Source: DATLCI01 sp046714215
GTDB lineage: Bacteria > Acidobacteriota > Terriglobia > Terriglobales > Acidobacteriaceae
Length of the DNA stretch: 9,508 nt
Direction of reading: 5' to 3'
Assembly (NCBI GenBank): GCA_046714215.1
Contig: JBKKBM010000060.1
Coordinates: 1 to 9,508 of the forward strand
Below, one piece after another: positions 1 through 5,657 of the stretch (position 1 is its first letter; each line of letters starts with the position of its first letter). The notes beneath the pieces were generated by a model. That model did not search any database. It saw only the letters and a program-made list of their open reading frames with translations, and had not been told where the DNA came from. Made by a program: the position numbers and the translations under genes.

Positions 1-317
1 AGCCCGCCGCCGCGCCACACGGGACCTGAGGTCAAGAGCTCGATCAAGAGCGAAGCAACACCCGCACTTAGCGCGGTCTGCTCTTGCTCTGGCTTCTGCT
101 CTGGCTTCTGCTCTGGCTTCTCCGTCACCTTTTCATTCGCGTCGGCGGCCTGCTTGTTTGCGGCAGTTTGCTGGGCGTCGGCTTCCGCGGTCTTGGCGGC
201 GCCAGAGGCCGTCGTAGCGGCCGGCGCGGGCGCCGGGGTCGACTGGGCCACGCCCATCAAGCCCAGCATCACAGTAGCCAGGAAAAGGTTAAAGACCTGT
301 CGGGGAACAAGCTGCAT
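1..317 (-). CDS. Secreted low-complexity hypothetical protein, C-terminus cut by window edge
   Basis: The frame is open from the ATG at 317-315 to the left edge, giving 105 complete codons with no stop, so the gene is partial. The start is well supported: an AGGAG Shine-Dalgarno (plus-strand ctcct at 325-329) lies 7 nt upstream. Residues 1-25 look like a signal peptide: a basic N-terminus, a hydrophobic stretch LFLATVMLGLMG and likely cleavage after GVAQ. Residues 27-80 are a low-complexity linker rich in Ala, Pro, Lys, Glu and Gln, ending in three exact KPEQ units (67-78). A more hydrophobic segment, LSAGVASLLIELL (83-95), follows and may begin the folded domain or a membrane-associated helix. 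The gene is divergent from the TPR gene at 492. I do not recognise the family, and the diagnostic part is outside the window. Confidence 0.72.
   Translation of the reverse strand, partial: MQLVPRQVFNLFLATVMLGLMGVAQSTPAPAPAATTASGAAKTAEADAQQTAANKQAADANEKVTEKPEQKPEQKPEQEQTALSAGVASLLIELLTSGPVWRGGG
85..120. repeat. Three tandem copies of a 12-bp unit
   Basis: The unit TGCTCTGGCTTC occurs at 85-96, 97-108 and 109-120 with no mismatch. On the minus strand it encodes the (KPEQ)3 stretch of the partial secreted protein. The period is a multiple of three, so gain or loss of a unit keeps the reading frame, as expected for a length-variable linker. The perfect identity suggests recent slippage. Confidence 0.9.
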
Positions 318-491
318 TGCGGCGCTCCTGCGAGGAGAAGGTTAAAAGCGGTTGGATGCAGACAGCACCTCCGGGGGATTCCAGCCTTCAGGCTCAAATC
401 TGCTCACCTCATTGCTTTTGGGCCTGATGCAACCTCTACCGCGCGCCAGCCTTCCATACTGGTGAGGCATTAGCTTCTTTTACGGACACAG

Positions 492-1637
492 GTGATCCCA
501 TTGTTGAACCGTTCCCCTTTTTCCAAGTTCCGGCTGGCGAGCGTGGCGGTAGTGCTGCTCGGCTTTGCCCTCAGTCTGTCCCCGGCGTTCGCTAAGGATT
601 TCCGCATCTCCATCCCCAAGCGCACCAAGCCGACCAAGGTACAGAAGTTGAATCAGGACGGGGTGAAGGCACTCAAAAAGCAGAAGATCGGCAACGCCAA
701 GAGCCAGTTCTACCGGGCTTATCTGCTCGACCCCAACGATCCGTTCACGCTCAATAATCTGGGCTACATATCGGAGTTAGAGGGTGACCTGGAAAAGGCG
801 CAGCGCTATTACGATCTGGCCTCCGCCAACCTGTCAGAAGCGCTGGTGGAAAAATCCACCAGCAAAGACGCTGAAGGCCAGCCCGTGTACAAAGTGGCCG
901 GGCACAATGAACTGGGCCCGTTGCAGGTGAACCGGCTCAACGTGGAAGCCATCAATTTACTGCAGAAGGAACGTGCCATAGAAGCAGAGCTGGTACTGCT
1001 GAAAGCCCTCGACCTGCAGCCCAACAACGGCTTCACTCTGAACAATCTGGGCTTCGCGCGGGAGAAGCAGGGCGAACTGGAATCGGCATTGACCTATTAC
1101 CAGAAGGCCGCAGCCACGGGTTCGGACGAACAGGTCATCATTGCCGCCAACATGGACTGGCGCGGAAAAGGCATCGCCAGCGTGGCGGAAAAGAATATCG
1201 AGAAAGTCAGCGAACTGCTGGAGAACGAGCAGAGTGTGGAAGCCCGCGTGGCCCGCCTCAATCTGCGCGGCGTCTCCGCCCTCAACAAGAACGACCGTAA
1301 GAGCGCCCGCACATTCTTCCAGCAGGCCATCAAACTGCAACCCAACGACGCTTTCAGCCTAAACAACATGGGCTACGTGGCGGAACTGGACAACGATCGT
1401 GAGTCCGCCAACTACTTTTATGCGAAGGCTAAGAATGCTGAGGGCAAGGGCAACGACGTAGGCATGGCCACGCGCAAGGAAGCCGAAGGACGTTCGGTGG
1501 GCGATGTCGCTGACCGCAATGAGACCGTGGTCAGCACCCAAATGGAGCGCGACCTGCTCGCCAAGCGCCGCGTCCGGACGCCGGTGGAGCTAAAGACCCG
1601 CGACCAGGCACCGGCACCTGCGCCACAGCCTTATTGA
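492..1637 (+). CDS. Exported tetratricopeptide-repeat (TPR) protein
   Basis: A 381-aa protein with an N-terminal signal peptide: basic residues, then a hydrophobic core (about 15-30) and a likely cleavage after AFA at 34. The mature part holds three related TPR-type modules at about residues 53-113, 149-209 and 256-316. Each carries the pattern L-x-P-N-(D/N)-x-F-(T/S)-L-N-N-(L/M)-G-(Y/F), followed by a second helix pair ending in YY/YF-x-x-A. Linkers of about 35-45 residues separate the modules. The C-terminal tail is charged and ends in an Ala-Pro run. TPR solenoids mediate protein-protein contacts, so this is probably a periplasmic or envelope scaffold; the partner is unknown. The start is uncertain: GTG at 492 has a poor ribosome site, whereas AGGTGA at 490-495 would fit TTG at 501 or 504. 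All options keep the signal peptide. A terminator follows immediately. Confidence 0.88.
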   Translation: MIPLLNRSPFSKFRLASVAVVLLGFALSLSPAFAKDFRISIPKRTKPTKVQKLNQDGVKALKKQKIGNAKSQFYRAYLLDPNDPFTLNNLGYISELEGDLEKAQRYYDLASANLSEALVEKSTSKDAEGQPVYKVAGHNELGPLQVNRLNVEAINLLQKERAIEAELVLLKALDLQPNNGFTLNNLGFAREKQGELESALTYYQKAAATGSDEQVIIAANMDWRGKGIASVAEKNIEKVSELLENEQSVEARVARLNLRGVSALNKNDRKSARTFFQQAIKLQPNDAFSLNNMGYVAELDNDRESANYFYAKAKNAEGKGNDVGMATRKEAEGRSVGDVADRNETVVSTQMERDLLAKRRVRTPVELKTRDQAPAPAPQPY

Positions 1638-1660
1638 CCGAGTTTCGTTTAACTCGGTTT
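1637..1660 (+). terminator. Hairpin terminator after the TPR gene, overlapping the thiD stop
   Basis: CCGAGTT (1638-1644) pairs perfectly with AACTCGG (1651-1657) around a 6-nt loop. The stem extends by one A-T pair (1637/1658), followed by TTT and then CCTGTTT. The T-tract lies on the plus strand, so it fits the TPR transcript. The loop and right arm overlap the last bases of thiD, whose stop is at 1649-1651. The T-run is short, so efficiency is uncertain. Confidence 0.65.
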
Positions 1661-2473
1661 CCTGTTTAGATTGAAAAGATGATTTATCGGGCCGCTTCCC
1701 TGTCCTATCGGGTAAGCGGCCTGAATCGCTTTACGGACAAACTCCTTGGCCGCCGCCGCGGCCGCCACCACGTCCATCCCCAAGGCAAGATTGCAGGCGA
1801 TGGCCGTCGCCAATGCGCAGCCGGTGCCGTGCGTGGACTTTGACTCCACTCGCGGGCCGGTTATCCGATGGATTTCCCCGGTCGCGGTCCTTAGCAGATC
1901 GGTGTTGTCCGCCTGGTCGCCTATCAGGTGGCCACCGGTGATGAGGACGTTGCGGGCGCCCAACTTTTGGAGCACCTCCGCCGTCGCGGCCATTTCGTCG
2001 AGATTGCGGGCGACTGGCCGACCTGTTAAAGCGGCGGCTTCAGCCAGATTCGGCGTCGTCAGGCGGGATAGGGACAATAGCCGTTGGATAAGGACGTCTT
2101 TTCCCGGGGAGTCGAGGAGCTCGGCCCCGGATCTTCCACCTGACGACGACCGCAGGATGGGATCCAGCACCACGTTCCCGTAACCCCTGGCCGCCAGGAA
2201 GCCGGCCACCGCCCCGGCCACCACGGCCGATCCCAACATTCCTACCCGGACGGCCGAGATTTCCATGTCCGCGGCCAGGGCTTCGAGGGTCTGGGTGACC
2301 AGTTCGCCGGAAATGGGCTCAACCCGGCTGACCCCTTGGGTGGATTGGACCGTTAAGGCGGTAATGCAAGCTATTCCATAGCATTCATGGGCTGCGGCCG
2401 TCTTCAGGTCGGCCGTGACCCCCGCCCCGGACGAGGGGTCAAAACCGGCAATGGACAGGACGATCGGGGTCAT
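1649..2473 (-). CDS. thiD: Hydroxymethylpyrimidine/phosphomethylpyrimidine kinase
   Basis: ThiD carries out two successive ATP-dependent phosphorylations, HMP to HMP-P to HMP-PP, in cytosolic thiamine synthesis. The 274-aa product has the usual family length. Visible family features are the N-terminal IAGFDPSSGAGVTADLKT (residues 8-25), the ITALTVQST segment (37-45), VLDPILRSSSG (102-112), TTPNLAEAAALTG (139-151), the ITGGH strand (178-182), and the anion-hole motif STHGTGCALATAIA (213-226), with GPINHLF near the C-terminus. I chose ATG at 2473 because the homologous part begins there. A GGAG lies only 2 nt upstream, which is unusually close. An in-frame ATG at 2521 would add 16 residues without a good ribosome site. 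No other thi gene is adjacent, and I found no THI-box (TPP riboswitch) core upstream. It is convergent with the TPR gene. Confidence 0.93.
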   Translation of the reverse strand: MTPIVLSIAGFDPSSGAGVTADLKTAAAHECYGIACITALTVQSTQGVSRVEPISGELVTQTLEALAADMEISAVRVGMLGSAVVAGAVAGFLAARGYGNVVLDPILRSSSGGRSGAELLDSPGKDVLIQRLLSLSRLTTPNLAEAAALTGRPVARNLDEMAATAEVLQKLGARNVLITGGHLIGDQADNTDLLRTATGEIHRITGPRVESKSTHGTGCALATAIACNLALGMDVVAAAAAAKEFVRKAIQAAYPIGQGSGPINHLFNLNRKPS

Positions 2474-2594
2474 TTCTCCACTGTAGCCGAACCGGCCCGC
2501 TAATAGAAGGAGGGCCTCCATCCCAACTTAGGCCACCCTTAACCCGCGGCGGCCATCGTATGTTGAGGCGCTTCGTTAGGCCGCATCCCCAGAT

Positions 2595-2612
2595 TGCACC
2601 AAAAGCGGTGCA
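2595..2612. repeat. Perfect inverted repeat, possible operator or leader hairpin
   Basis: TGCACC (2595-2600) and GGTGCA (2607-2612) are perfect inverted arms around the 6-nt spacer AAAAGC. The site lies about 75 bp upstream of the rlpA -35 box and about 120 bp upstream of the thiD start. It could bind a dimeric regulator or form a hairpin in the thiD leader. A 6-bp arm can occur by chance. Confidence 0.4.
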
Positions 2613-2686
2613 TTCATAGTGACAAAACGAATCACGATTTAGTGGATTTTGCAACCAAAATGACTAAGTTTTTTAACCTATAAAAA

Positions 2687-2715
2687 TTGCCCTATCGCTC
2701 TTATTTTCATATAAT
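2687..2715 (+). promoter_or_regulatory. Sigma70-type promoter for rlpA
   Basis: The -35 box TTGCCC (2687-2692, 4 of 6 consensus bases) is followed by a 17-nt spacer and a perfect -10 box TATAAT (2710-2715). The surroundings are AT-rich. Transcription would start near 2722, giving a leader of about 53 nt before the rlpA ATG at 2775. Confidence 0.72.
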
Positions 2716-2774
2716 TACAGATGAGTTTCAGGGCTAGTCCCGGGAGCGAATCTTGAAAGGGAGAACCTAAAAGG

Positions 2775-3281
2775 ATGCGTGGATCATTGAAGAACCTCGC
2801 TACCGTCGCCTCAGCGCTGCTTTTAAGCGTTGGGCTAGCGACTGCGTCCGATCCGGGTACGACCGATTCAAGGACTACCAAACTAGCCTCCAAGCCGGCC
2901 GCCAGCAAGGGGAAACCGGCCAAGCGGTCTCAGGTGGGTCAGGCGTCGTGGTATGGCAAGGCCTTCCATGGCCGTCCGACCGCCAGCGGCGAGGAATATG
3001 ACATGTTCCAATTGACCGCCGCCCATCGCAGTCTGCCTTTGGGCACTTGGGTCAAGGTAACCAATCTCCGCAATGGCAAATGGGCAGTCCTGAAGGTCAA
3101 TGACCGGGGTCCATATGTCGGGGACCGGATCCTGGACGTCAGCTATGGCGCCGCCCAGGTCCTGAACTTCCGCGGACGTGGCGTGGAAAAGGTCAGCATC
3201 GAGGTGGTGGAACCCCAGACCGTCGCGATGGCGAATCGCACTCCTGCCATGGTCGGGAACCTGGTCCGCAACAACGAATAA
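2775..3281 (+). CDS. rlpA: RlpA-like septal-ring peptidoglycan lytic protein
   Basis: RlpA proteins carry a double-psi beta-barrel domain that cleaves naked glycan strands during daughter-cell separation. The 168-aa product has a signal peptide (residues 1 to about 25, ending ATA-SD), a basic Lys/Ser linker (36-53) and one barrel domain (about 54-146). The domain shows GQASWYG (55-61), TASGE with Glu73, TAAHRSLPLGT with His84, and VNDRGP with Asp110. These match the acidic pair and histidine conserved in catalytically active RlpA. There is no lipobox cysteine and no SPOR domain, so the protein appears to be a soluble periplasmic minimal form. The start is the only ATG ahead of the signal peptide; GGAG at 2759-2762 is rather distant (12 nt). 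It is monocistronic, with its own promoter and terminator. Confidence 0.92.
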   Translation: MRGSLKNLATVASALLLSVGLATASDPGTTDSRTTKLASKPAASKGKPAKRSQVGQASWYGKAFHGRPTASGEEYDMFQLTAAHRSLPLGTWVKVTNLRNGKWAVLKVNDRGPYVGDRILDVSYGAAQVLNFRGRGVEKVSIEVVEPQTVAMANRTPAMVGNLVRNNE

Positions 3282-3304
3282 GCCTTTAACCTTTCGTAAC
3301 CGCC

Positions 3305-3332
3305 AGAGGCCGTGCTCATAGCACGGCCTTTT
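3305..3332 (+). terminator. Strong rho-independent terminator after rlpA
   Basis: A perfect 9-bp GC-rich stem, GGCCGTGCT (3308-3316) with AGCACGGCC (3320-3328), has a 3-nt loop CAT and is followed directly by TTTT. It lies 24 nt after the rlpA stop and separates rlpA from pyrF. Confidence 0.93.
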
Positions 3333-3345
3333 GCTTGGCATGCGG

Positions 3346-3351
3346 TATTAT
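3346..3351 (+). promoter_or_regulatory. Candidate -10 box for pyrF, implying a leaderless start
   Basis: TATTAT (5 of 6 consensus bases) ends 7 nt before the A of the pyrF ATG at 3359. With usual spacing, transcription would begin at 3358-3359, on the start codon itself. No Shine-Dalgarno is visible upstream of that ATG. I see no convincing -35 box: the expected position falls in the rlpA terminator stem. Confidence 0.4.
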
Positions 3352-3358
3352 CGTCCCG

Positions 3359-4093
3359 ATGTCTCCGTCTTCCGCTTCAGTCATCAACCCAGCCACCCGA
3401 GACCGCCTCATCATTGCCCTCGATGTGCCCAACGCCGCCCAGGCCCAGCGCCTGGTTCTGTCCATCGGCGACGCCGCCACCTTTTATAAGGTCGGCCTCG
3501 AACTCTTCACCGCCGAAGGGCCTTCCATCGTTCGCAATCTGGTCAGTTCTGGGAAAAAAATCTTTCTCGACCTGAAAGTGCATGAGATCCCCAACTCCGC
3601 CGCCGGAGCTATCCGCTCGGCCGCCGCGCTGGGGGTTTCCATGGTCACAGTCCACGCCACTGGCGGACTCAAGATGATGCAGGCGGCTTCCATCGCCGCA
3701 TTGGCGGCACCGCACCGACTCACCGTGCTGGCCGTTACGGTGCTCACCAGCCTGACAGAGGACGACGTTCGGCAGATCGGTTACACCGCGAATTCCGGCG
3801 ACCAGGTGTTGCGCCTGGCCCGGCTGGCAAAGAATGCCGGCTGTGGGGGATTGGTCTCATCGCCGCAGGAGGTGCCGGAGCTGCGGCGCGAACTGGGCGC
3901 GGATCTCGCGATCGTGACGCCGGGGATCCGTCCGCTGGGGAGCGATATCGGCGACCAGGCCCGCATCTCTACCCCGGCCGACGCCTTGCGCGCCGGCGCC
4001 AGTCACCTGGTGGTGGGCCGACCTATCAACGCGGCTGATGATCCCGCAGCGGCGGCGCGCGCCATCCTGGCAGAGATGCAGGAAGTGAACTGA
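3359..4093 (+). CDS. pyrF: Orotidine 5'-phosphate decarboxylase
   Basis: PyrF converts OMP to UMP, the last step of de novo pyrimidine synthesis in the cytosol. The 244-aa product is a TIM-barrel enzyme of type-I length. Visible motifs are IIALDVPN with Asp22, FYKVGLELF with Lys44, the catalytic signature FLDLKVHEIPNS with Asp71 and Lys73, MVTVHATGG (95-103), IVTPGIRP with Arg191, and LVVGRPI with the phosphate-binding Arg221. The family signature is D-x-K-x-x-D; here the last position is Glu76 (codon GAG), a conservative but unusual change in the residue supplied across the dimer interface. I chose ATG at 3359; an in-frame ATG at 3335 lies just downstream of the terminator and would add 8 residues. 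The stop overlaps the next start (TGATG), implying translational coupling with the thiol-domain gene. Confidence 0.94.
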   Translation: MSPSSASVINPATRDRLIIALDVPNAAQAQRLVLSIGDAATFYKVGLELFTAEGPSIVRNLVSSGKKIFLDLKVHEIPNSAAGAIRSAAALGVSMVTVHATGGLKMMQAASIAALAAPHRLTVLAVTVLTSLTEDDVRQIGYTANSGDQVLRLARLAKNAGCGGLVSSPQEVPELRRELGADLAIVTPGIRPLGSDIGDQARISTPADALRAGASHLVVGRPINAADDPAAAARAILAEMQEVN

Positions 4094-4914
4094 TGCGGCG
4101 CACCTCCGTCATGCTATTGCTCATCATATCCGTGGCCGCGCTACCAGCGGTGGCCCAGTCGACGCTCTCCGCGCCCCACGCCACCGTCAGCCTCATGGCT
4201 GAGAATACTTCGCTGCAACCGGGAAAGACGGCATGGTTGGGGATCCGCTTCCAACTGGAAAAGGGATGGCACGTCTATTGGACAAATCCGGGAGACTCCG
4301 GTGAGCCGCCCAAGATCGATTGGCAATTGCCGGCGGGTTTCAAGGCGGGAGAGTTGCAGTTTCCCTTCCCTCATCGCCTGCCGCTGCAGACGCTGATGAA
4401 CTTCGGCTACGAGAATGATGTGGTCTATCTTATCCAGATAGCCATTCCCGCGTATGCGAAGACCGAACCAGCGAAGTTTATGGGAAATGTCCGCTGGATG
4501 ATCTGCGAAAACACCTGCATCCCGGGCAAGGGCACACTCAGCATCTCTCTTCCTATTGCCGCAGCCACGCCTAAACCTGGGCCACAGGCGCAACTCTTCA
4601 AAGACACGCGTGCGCGCCTGCCGCAGAGGGCAGCGCTAAGAGCATCGGTGACGGCGCCGGGCGATTCCTTCATTTTCAAAGTGAATACGCCCGCCAAGAC
4701 CGCAGAGTTCTTCCCGCTCGACGACCTGCAGATCGAGAACGCCGCACCACAGAAATTCTCCAACACCGCCGGTGGCTTCGAGCTCGCGGTCAAGCAGTCC
4801 GAGCAACTGGCCAAACTTCCCGCCCGCATTCGCGGCCTGCTCGTGCTGGATGGCCGCCGCGCGTATAAGGTCGATCTGCCGGTGCGGCGTGCCGCCGCCA
4901 CCCGGCCTAAGTAA
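4093..4914 (+). CDS. Stand-alone exported DsbD N-terminal-like thiol:disulfide interchange domain protein
   Basis: A 273-aa protein with a clear signal peptide (residues 1-21, cleavage after AVA) and no further membrane helix. Residues about 28-155 match the periplasmic N-terminal domain of DsbD/ScsB reductases: GWHVYWTNPGDSGEPP (58-73), the NFGYENDVVYLIQI strand pair (103-116) and a WMICENTCIPGKG segment with Cys138 and Cys142 (C-x3-C). A second beta-rich region (about 178-264, with FFPLDDL) resembles the second Ig-like domain in ScsB-type proteins. In DsbD this domain passes electrons from the membrane domain to periplasmic partners. Here the transmembrane and thioredoxin domains are absent, so its reductant and client are unknown. 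It overlaps the pyrF stop by one base. The redoxin encoded 118 bp downstream is a candidate partner by proximity. Confidence 0.85.
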   Translation: MRRTSVMLLLIISVAALPAVAQSTLSAPHATVSLMAENTSLQPGKTAWLGIRFQLEKGWHVYWTNPGDSGEPPKIDWQLPAGFKAGELQFPFPHRLPLQTLMNFGYENDVVYLIQIAIPAYAKTEPAKFMGNVRWMICENTCIPGKGTLSISLPIAAATPKPGPQAQLFKDTRARLPQRAALRASVTAPGDSFIFKVNTPAKTAEFFPLDDLQIENAAPQKFSNTAGGFELAVKQSEQLAKLPARIRGLLVLDGRRAYKVDLPVRRAAATRPK

Positions 4915-4947
4915 AAAACCGACAATATCTGGGACGAATGGTTTTTT
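4913..4947 (+). terminator. Weak A/T hairpin, possible terminator after the DsbD-N-like gene
   Basis: AAAAAACC (4913-4920, starting in the stop codon) pairs with GGTTTTTT (4940-4947) around a 19-nt loop. The stem is A/T-rich and the loop long, so it would be a weak terminator. The right arm provides its own T-run. Confidence 0.35.
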
Positions 4948-4970
4948 ATCCCCTTTTATCGCTTTTTATC
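4944..4970 (+). repeat. Three TTTTATC boxes at exact 10-bp spacing
   Basis: TTTTATC occurs at 4944-4950, 4954-4960 and 4964-4970, exactly one helical turn apart. The array ends 10 bp before the candidate -35 box of the redoxin gene. Phased A/T tracts bend DNA and can act as upstream activating elements; whether this one does is inferred. Confidence 0.75.
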
Positions 4971-4980
4971 GAGCCTTAAC

Positions 4981-5009
4981 GTGAAACCTGCTCGGAATTT
5001 TGCTACCAT
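4981..5009 (+). promoter_or_regulatory. Candidate extended -10 promoter for the redoxin gene
   Basis: GTGAAA (4981-4986, 4 of 6 bases of a -35 box), a 17-nt spacer and TACCAT (5004-5009) preceded by TGC (extended -10 TGn). Transcription would start near 5016, leaving a short leader that carries the ribosome site at 5021. The A/T array just upstream supports a promoter here. Confidence 0.5.
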
Positions 5010-5020
5010 TTGACTTCTCT

Positions 5021-5027
5021 AAGGAGG
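5021..5027 (+). promoter_or_regulatory. Strong ribosome binding site deciding the redoxin start
   Basis: AAGGAGG lies 5 nt before the ATG at 5033. It fixes this ATG as the start rather than the in-frame TTG at 5000, which lacks a comparable site and would put extra residues ahead of the signal peptide. Confidence 0.92.
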
Positions 5028-5032
5028 ACTGC

Positions 5033-5641
5033 ATGAAACGCTTCCATACTCCCCTGGTGATGTTGGTACTGGCGCTATTCACCTGCTTCGCATTCGCGGC
5101 CAAGGCGGGCGATGCGGCCCCGGATTTCACCGTTGCCGACAGCAACGGCAAGATGCATAAGCTCTCTGACTACAAAGGTAAGTTCGTGGTGCTGGAATGG
5201 CACAACCAGGGCTGTCCGTACGTCAAGAAACACTACGGCAGCGGCAACATGCAGCGGCTGCAGAAGGAATGGACGGCGAAGGGCGTGGTCTGGCTTACCA
5301 TCATCTCCTCCGCTCCGGGCAAGCAGGGTTTTGTAAGCGCGCAAGAGCAAAACGCCTATTTCAAGCAGGCGAATGCTTCACCCACCGCTTCGCTGCTGGA
5401 TCCGAGCGGCGACGTGGGCCGACTTTATTCCGCCAAAACCACGCCGCATATGTTCGTCATCGATCCGAAGGGTACAGTGGTCTACAACGGCGCCATCGAC
5501 GACAAACCAACGGCGGACCCCAACGACCTCGCCGGATCTTCGAACTATGTGACCACGGCGTTGTCGGAAGCGACCTCGGGCAAATCCGTCTCCACGCCGG
5601 CGACGAAACCTTACGGTTGCACGGTGAAGTACGCCGACTAG
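5033..5641 (+). CDS. Exported redoxin (AhpC/TSA superfamily, PRX-like1 type)
   Basis: A 202-aa thioredoxin-fold protein with a signal peptide (residues 1 to about 25). GDAAPDFTVADSNGK (26-40) is the usual AhpC/TSA opening. The active-site loop EWHNQGCPYVKKHY (55-68) carries Cys61 in a C-P-Y-V arrangement rather than the thioredoxin C-x-x-C. The cis-proline segment TTPHMFVIDPKG (136-147, Pro138) is followed by VVYNGAIDDKP (149-159). Near the end is GCTVKY (195-200) with Cys196. The C-terminal GC-(S/T)-(I/V)-K motif is typical of PRX-like1 relatives and might serve as the resolving cysteine; that role is inferred. Substrate and activity (peroxidase or thiol reductase) are not settled by sequence. 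Cys18 sits in the signal peptide but lacks a proper lipobox. The gene has its own promoter and terminator. Confidence 0.87.
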   Translation: MKRFHTPLVMLVLALFTCFAFAAKAGDAAPDFTVADSNGKMHKLSDYKGKFVVLEWHNQGCPYVKKHYGSGNMQRLQKEWTAKGVVWLTIISSAPGKQGFVSAQEQNAYFKQANASPTASLLDPSGDVGRLYSAKTTPHMFVIDPKGTVVYNGAIDDKPTADPNDLAGSSNYVTTALSEATSGKSVSTPATKPYGCTVKYAD

Positions 5642-5657
5642 GTAACTTAGCAGGCTC

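Larger units (their letters stand above)
2474..2774. other. AT-rich intergenic region between divergent thiD and rlpA
   Basis: About 300 bp separate two divergent starts. The left half is GC-rich and would hold the thiD leader (minus). The right half is distinctly AT-rich and holds the rlpA promoter. An 18-bp inverted repeat lies at 2595-2612. I see no TPP riboswitch, tRNA or small coding frame that I would defend. Confidence 0.6.

Noticed and set aside
84..473. Plus-strand frame starting at TTG with a Leu/Trp-rich repeat resembling a membrane segment
   Set aside because: It is the antisense of the KPEQ repeat and signal peptide of the minus-strand gene, whose start has a good AGGAG site. 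The hydrophobic repeat is a mirror of the 12-bp unit.
1649..2521. Longer thiD starting at ATG 2521
   Set aside because: The extra 16 residues precede the conserved ThiD N-terminus (MTPIVLSIAG) and the upstream ATG has no clear ribosome site.
2474..2774. TPP riboswitch upstream of thiD
   Set aside because: I searched the minus-strand leader for the THI-box core (CTGAGA and its partner) and found no match. The only structure is a short inverted repeat.
5033..5110. Lipoprotein signal in the redoxin (Cys18) or in RlpA
   Set aside because: Cys18 is preceded by L-F-T, not a valid lipobox, and lies within the hydrophobic core. RlpA has no cysteine near its cleavage site.
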